Positions 63,485 through 64,000 of a stretch of DNA of 64,000 bases are shown one piece after another. Every line of letters starts with the position of its first letter. The first letter of the stretch is position 1. This DNA is from Candidatus Zixiibacteriota bacterium (GTDB lineage: Bacteria > Zixibacteria > MSB-5A5 > GN15 > FEB-12). Under the pieces are notes generated by a model. That model saw only the letters and a list, made by a program, of their open reading frames with translations, ran no database searches and was not told the DNA's origin. The stretch lies in NCBI GenBank assembly GCA_028289585.1, contig JANQPI010000035.1:280717-344716 (forward strand), written 5' to 3'. Made by a program: the position numbers and the translations under genes.

Positions 63485-64000
63485 GGTCAACCTCCTGAAC
63501 ACGGCGAGATGCCTCTGATTCCTCGTTTAAATTTGCCGTCCTATGGCGAAGGAGTGAATCAGGGCACAAGAGAGCGATTTCCGAGAGAATGGAGCGAAGT
63601 CGTTCGTTTTCTTTGGTCAACTCAAAAAGACGATCAACCAGTTTTGCCTGAGCCAACGCCAGGGTTACGGCCAACCGCATTTCCTGATCGTCCCATGGCT
63701 TGACGATAAATTTGAAGATTTCGTTTTCATTGATGGCAGATAACACCAACTGTAAATCAGAGTGACCCGACATCATGACCCGAACGACGGCTGGGCGATG
63801 CTCCTGGATGTACCGAAGCAATTCGAGTCCGTTCTCTTCAGGCATCAAATAATCAGTGACGACGACACGAATTGACTGATCATACAGGAGTTTCTTGGCT
63901 TCTTTGACGCTTCCCGCAAAGTAGCTTCGGAAGTTTGCCCGATGAAACAATCTCTGAAGGGCGGCTCGGATCGGACCTTCGTCGTCGACAAAAAGCACGC
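63477..64000 (-). CDS. Response regulator receiver protein, 5' end outside window
   Basis: At least 173 residues of a receiver domain that runs off the right edge; the GTG at 63998 is an internal valine in LFVDDEGPIRAAL. The phospho-acceptor is in RVVVTDYLMPEENGLELL and the conserved lysine in FIVKPWDDQE. After the receiver a coiled coil and hydrophilic tail follow; no output domain is visible. It closely resembles the receiver of the RR-HD-GYP protein, so the two likely arose by duplication. First visible gene of the HDOD/HD-GYP operon. Confidence 0.85.
   Translation of the reverse strand, partial: VLFVDDEGPIRAALQRLFHRANFRSYFAGSVKEAKKLLYDQSIRVVVTDYLMPEENGLELLRYIQEHRPAVVRVMMSGHSDLQLVLSAINENEIFKFIVKPWDDQEMRLAVTLALAQAKLVDRLFELTKENERLRSILSEIALLCPDSLLRHRTANLNEESEASRRVQEVDHA

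Overview
The window is about 64 kb of a bacterial chromosome, moderately GC-rich, densely packed and mostly read from the plus strand. A TonB-dependent outer-membrane receptor, a Wzx/Wzy/Wzz polysaccharide locus and a pseudaminic-acid-type pathway indicate a Gram-negative, diderm cell. Two unrelated secreted proteins end in the same dockerin-like module built on an LxDLSRLIDxLFIxF motif. Such modules, with ECF sigma pairs, a membrane pyrophosphatase and DUF1028, remind me of candidate phyla such as Zixibacteria or relatives in the FCB/Gemmatimonadota neighbourhood. That placement is an inference from recalled architectures, not a search result. I see no insertion sequence, prophage, CRISPR array or rRNA operon.

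Layout. 1-5 kb: the 3' part of a repeat-rich secreted protein, a small membrane protein, an ECF sigma/zinc anti-sigma pair, and a secreted PQQ-type sugar dehydrogenase carrying the dockerin-like tail. 5-17 kb: housekeeping genes (hutH, HIT protein, rpsU, yqeY, cvpA-like, mutS2, dnaG, recN), a DUF1028 protein, and a second ECF sigma/anti-sigma pair followed by a YbjQ-family gene. 17-24 kb: yebC and ruvCAB, separated by an AT-richer orphan gene and a HAD phosphatase gene bracketed by REP-like hairpin repeats; then a zinc-ribbon/formyltransferase pair and queA. 24-30 kb: ispD, ispF, a DedA protein, ddl, a HAD protein, an M42 peptidase, cysS and tRNA-Thr.

30-49 kb is one continuous surface-polysaccharide locus. 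It starts with dTDP-sugar genes (rfbB, rfbA, rfbD, an rmlC-like cupin) and a gmhA-type isomerase. A pseB-pseC-cytidylyltransferase-pseG-pseI set follows, and then capsule-type transferases, Wzx flippase, Wzy polymerase, two GT4 transferases and a Wzz chain-length protein. Nearly all genes overlap by a few bases, so they are probably translated as coupled units making and exporting a polymer that contains a 6-deoxy-hexose and a nonulosonic acid. No pseH acetyltransferase and no initiating phosphoglycosyltransferase are visible here.

49-64 kb: tRNA-Tyr, a K+-dependent membrane pyrophosphatase, a MATE exporter, a TMEM175-like channel, two minus-strand GT-C-like membrane proteins, a TonB receptor, tRNA-Leu, a secreted FG-GAP/VCBS-type protein with the dockerin-like tail, and a minus-strand signalling operon (receiver protein, HDOD protein, receiver-HD-GYP protein) that runs off the right edge.

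The most unusual things are the shared LSRLID-type C-terminal module, the four-repeat DDSHSY protein, the structured repeat elements splitting yebC from ruvC with apparent stem-preserving sequence change, the likely leaderless mutS2, the pse set without pseH, and the zinc-ribbon/formyltransferase pair.
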